Origin: Aptenodytes patagonicus
Taxonomy: Eukaryota; Chordata; Aves; Sphenisciformes; Spheniscidae
Direction of reading: 5' to 3'
Assembly (NCBI RefSeq): GCF_965638725.1
Contig: NC_134951.1
Span: 106,736,311-106,800,310 of the forward strand
DNA length: 64,000 nt
In this document: piece by piece, positions 61,551-64,000 of the stretch
How the letters are laid out: each line of letters opens with the position of its first letter
How positions within the stretch are numbered: the first letter of the stretch is position 1
Notes under the pieces: model-generated
The model's input: the letters and a program-made list of their open reading frames with translations, nothing else
Databases searched by the model: none
What the model was told of the DNA's origin: nothing
Program-made: the position numbers and the translations under genes

Positions 61551-64000
61551 ATTTGATTTTTTTTTTAAGTTAATTTTCTCTGTAAATCCATGTTGTCTTT
61601 GCTCAGTTCAGCTAAAAGTTACATGTACCTGACAAGGGCATGGTATGATTTCATATGTTGGTTAGTACCTTGTTAATATAATTCAGTTTGACAACTGTTT
61701 TATCACATGAAGTATACTGTATGGGATAGAAAACTGAATTTTTTGAGCTTACTCTTTTCTTACTTAAAGACTTGCTATACCACAATTCATAGGAATTCTT
61801 TCTAGTGGTGGGGAGAGATGGATCAGAAGGAGACAAGAGAAGGGTGCCAAAGTGTGCAGCAGGTAACAAATTTTTTGGATGTCTTTTTCAGAATTAGGGA
61901 TTTTATAACTGCAGACACCTTCCTCTCTCTAGTGCGTTTCTGTTCAATGAGGTTTTTTTTCTCTTTCAGAATAATGTGATTACTGAAAGTAAAGTTAGTG
62001 ACGCTGCATGTATTTTCCACTCTGTTGAGCCATATAGTACCCTTGCCTTGAGGTTCTTAAAATACTTTCCAAGCGTTTAATGAATGAAGCCTGACAGCAG
62101 CCTTTGTGGCATTTCTGTTTTTGCAAATGGGCTATAGGTACACAAAGATACATTGACTTGCTGAAGATCCCCCAAGTGGTAAAAGAGTGCATCTCCTGCC
62201 ATACGGCCAGGTGTTTGATGCATTGACCAAGTCCTGCTTTGCAGTATAATTCCTTTGCCCAGGTCGCTGGGAAAGGTGGTGTCACACTGTAGTGTGAGGG
62301 ACTGAACCCAGGGGAAGACAAAGTCTTGCAGTGATATAGTGGCTGATTTGTTTAGGTCTCTATACACACACATATGCACGCATGCTGGCCCTGGCACAGT
62401 TCCCTTAGTGCTACAATGCGTCTTTTGCCAGTTTTGGTTTATTATTTTGCTTTTAAGATAGGTAACCTTAAGTTTGACCTATATTAAGCTGGATGTTTGC
62501 ATAGGCATAGATTCAGTCTCAGATGCGGGGCACGTGAGAGTGGAAGTTGTCTTCACTGACTGTCCTTGCTGCCTTGAATGTTTTGTGGGTTGGTAGGATC
62601 TAGCCTGGGTTTGCTGCGTCTTTCGTTTCCCAGCCCCTAATCCAGTTCTTCTTTTAAAAGGGTTTGTGATTTCCAGCTGATTCATACCGTTCTGCTCTCC
62701 ACTATTGCCTCCTCAAAGCACAGGCCTGTTATTATAGTAGTGGCTTTCAGACCCCATCTGCAGCTGTTCGGGTCTTGACTTCTTAAATTATAATAATTTT
62801 AGTCAAACAGCAGGAGACCTGTGCTCATTTTTTCTCCTCAGAAATTAGCTGCTGAAACACTCTGAAGAGAAATGTTTTAAGAGGGTTACGTGGTTGCAAT
62901 TGTGGAACTGGTGAACTTGAACCAGCTACTGGAGCTCCTCTTTCTGTTATTACACATAGCTATTATTTATCCCAGACAGAGTGGAGATCAGCTAGTCAAA
63001 GTGCAGAAAGAGATGTTTTTGTCATGACTTTCCATATTTGAAATATATTTAGAACAAAATATTTACGGGTTTTTCTTAACATGTCGTGTTAGAGTGCTGT
63101 AGTTGGTATTTCTGGAGTAGGGGAAACACGTATTTTTAACAAGCTAGTAAACCTCAAAATGTAGTTGTAGACCTGGAATCAGCATCAAGCAGATGTATTT
63201 TAAATGGGACCGTGTAGAAATTGCCCGCTCCTCTTTGGTGAGCTGTAGAAAAAAAAATGAAATTCTTGCTGTAATGATTCTGCACAAGAGGAACCTGATG
63301 CTGCAAGACCCTGGTTAAGATTGCCTTGGGGAAGTGTCTGTCCCCCTATCCAAAAACTTTCTCCATGTGATTTTCTTTGATAAATGTCTCCTGTGGACCT
63401 TTTGAACATTAACCCATGGAAGTCAAATGCCCTCTATGGCCCAGCATTCAGTAAATGATGGTAGGGAAGGATGGCTGTGAAGACGTGTGAAACTCTTACC
63501 TTCACTGCTTGGTGAAGGACTGTATCAGAGAACTTTACCGGATAATGTCAGACATCAGAAGTTGCCTCACTGAAATTCGATTAAAGAGTTGGATGCCATT
63601 TGAGCATAATTGGGCCTTAAGCTTTGAGGACGTGGGCTTAACCCCTACTCTGGCTTGCCCAGCATTTCTGTCTGGTATTTGCCTGTGTTTCTTTTTGATC
63701 AAGTGAAATACAACAGAAATTTTACATCCTGTTGAAAAAGTCCATGTGAGGAAGGAGGTGCGAGGACATTTGTTTGGGCTTGAATCTTCTTTTTTTGAGT
63801 GTTACATTTTGTTGTTTGGTTTGTTTTTTTTTTTTTATGCTGAGCTATATGTCAGTGTTCTGGGAATTAATCCAGTAGTCCTGGACGGTGGAATTGTTCT
63901 GAAGAATTTGGTGGAGAAGATTGTTTCCATGCTTTGATGTGAAAAGCATAAGCTTTAAATAACTTCCCTTCCAAAAATGTTGTCACTCACTTCTAAATGA

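Larger units (their letters stand above)
59051..64000 (+). other. SMYD2: SMYD2 intron 2 (5' part; runs past the window end)
   Basis: It begins GTATGG right after exon 2. No exon 3 (expected to start with codons for Lys-Glu-Asp-Trp) was found before position 64000. The sequence is AT-rich with T-tracts near 60870-60890 and 63818-63835. It holds a G-quadruplex-like run at 59070-59101 and an antisense coding relic at about 61150-61550, both listed. Other open frames are short and domainless. Confidence 0.8.

Overview
The window looks like a piece of an avian nuclear chromosome. It is mostly AT-rich single-copy intergenic DNA with few repeats. It carries a young CR1 LINE that ends in the ATGATTCT octamer array typical of bird CR1, much older CR1 remains, a short LTR of a type common in birds, and several degenerate palindromic elements of the kind seen in birds, crocodilians and turtles. 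The species cannot be named from the sequence alone. The CR1 subfamily and LTR type suggest a bird outside the chicken group, but that is inference.

Only one protein-coding gene is well supported: the 5' end of SMYD2, a SET and MYND lysine methyltransferase, at the right end on the plus strand. Exon 1 (coding 55636-55817) lies in a CpG island of about 55.24-56.16 kb. Exon 2 (58987-59050) supplies most of the MYND zinc finger. The join keeps the reading frame and has GT-AG borders. The remaining exons lie beyond position 64000. In vertebrates known to me the gene left of SMYD2 is PROX1, so positions 1 to about 55,200 are probably the PROX1-SMYD2 gene desert, which is expected to hold long-range enhancers.

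Layout: 1-8.1 kb is intergenic with an 88-bp solo LTR (2747-2834) flanked by a 5-bp duplication, and a conserved-element-like stretch near 6.8 kb. 8.1-9.78 kb is a 5'-truncated CR1 with a nearly intact but inactivated reverse transcriptase frame. 9.8-29.2 kb is intergenic with a few repeat relics and candidate regulatory stretches. 29.24-29.91 kb is an isolated GC-rich, CpG-bearing island with no gene recognised. 29.9-47.4 kb is intergenic with several palindromic MITE-like relics and two striking perfect hairpins. 47.4-48.68 kb is an ancient, heavily decayed CR1-type relic. 48.7-55.2 kb is intergenic, becoming GC-richer toward the SMYD2 promoter. 55.2-64 kb is SMYD2 exon 1, intron 1, exon 2 and the start of intron 2.

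The observation most worth a second look is in SMYD2 intron 2. On the minus strand, at about 61150-61550, there is a broken protein-like reading frame. From memory it resembles a multicopy family of uncharacterised, probably transposon-borne proteins known from fish and invertebrate genomes. No intact new system was found.
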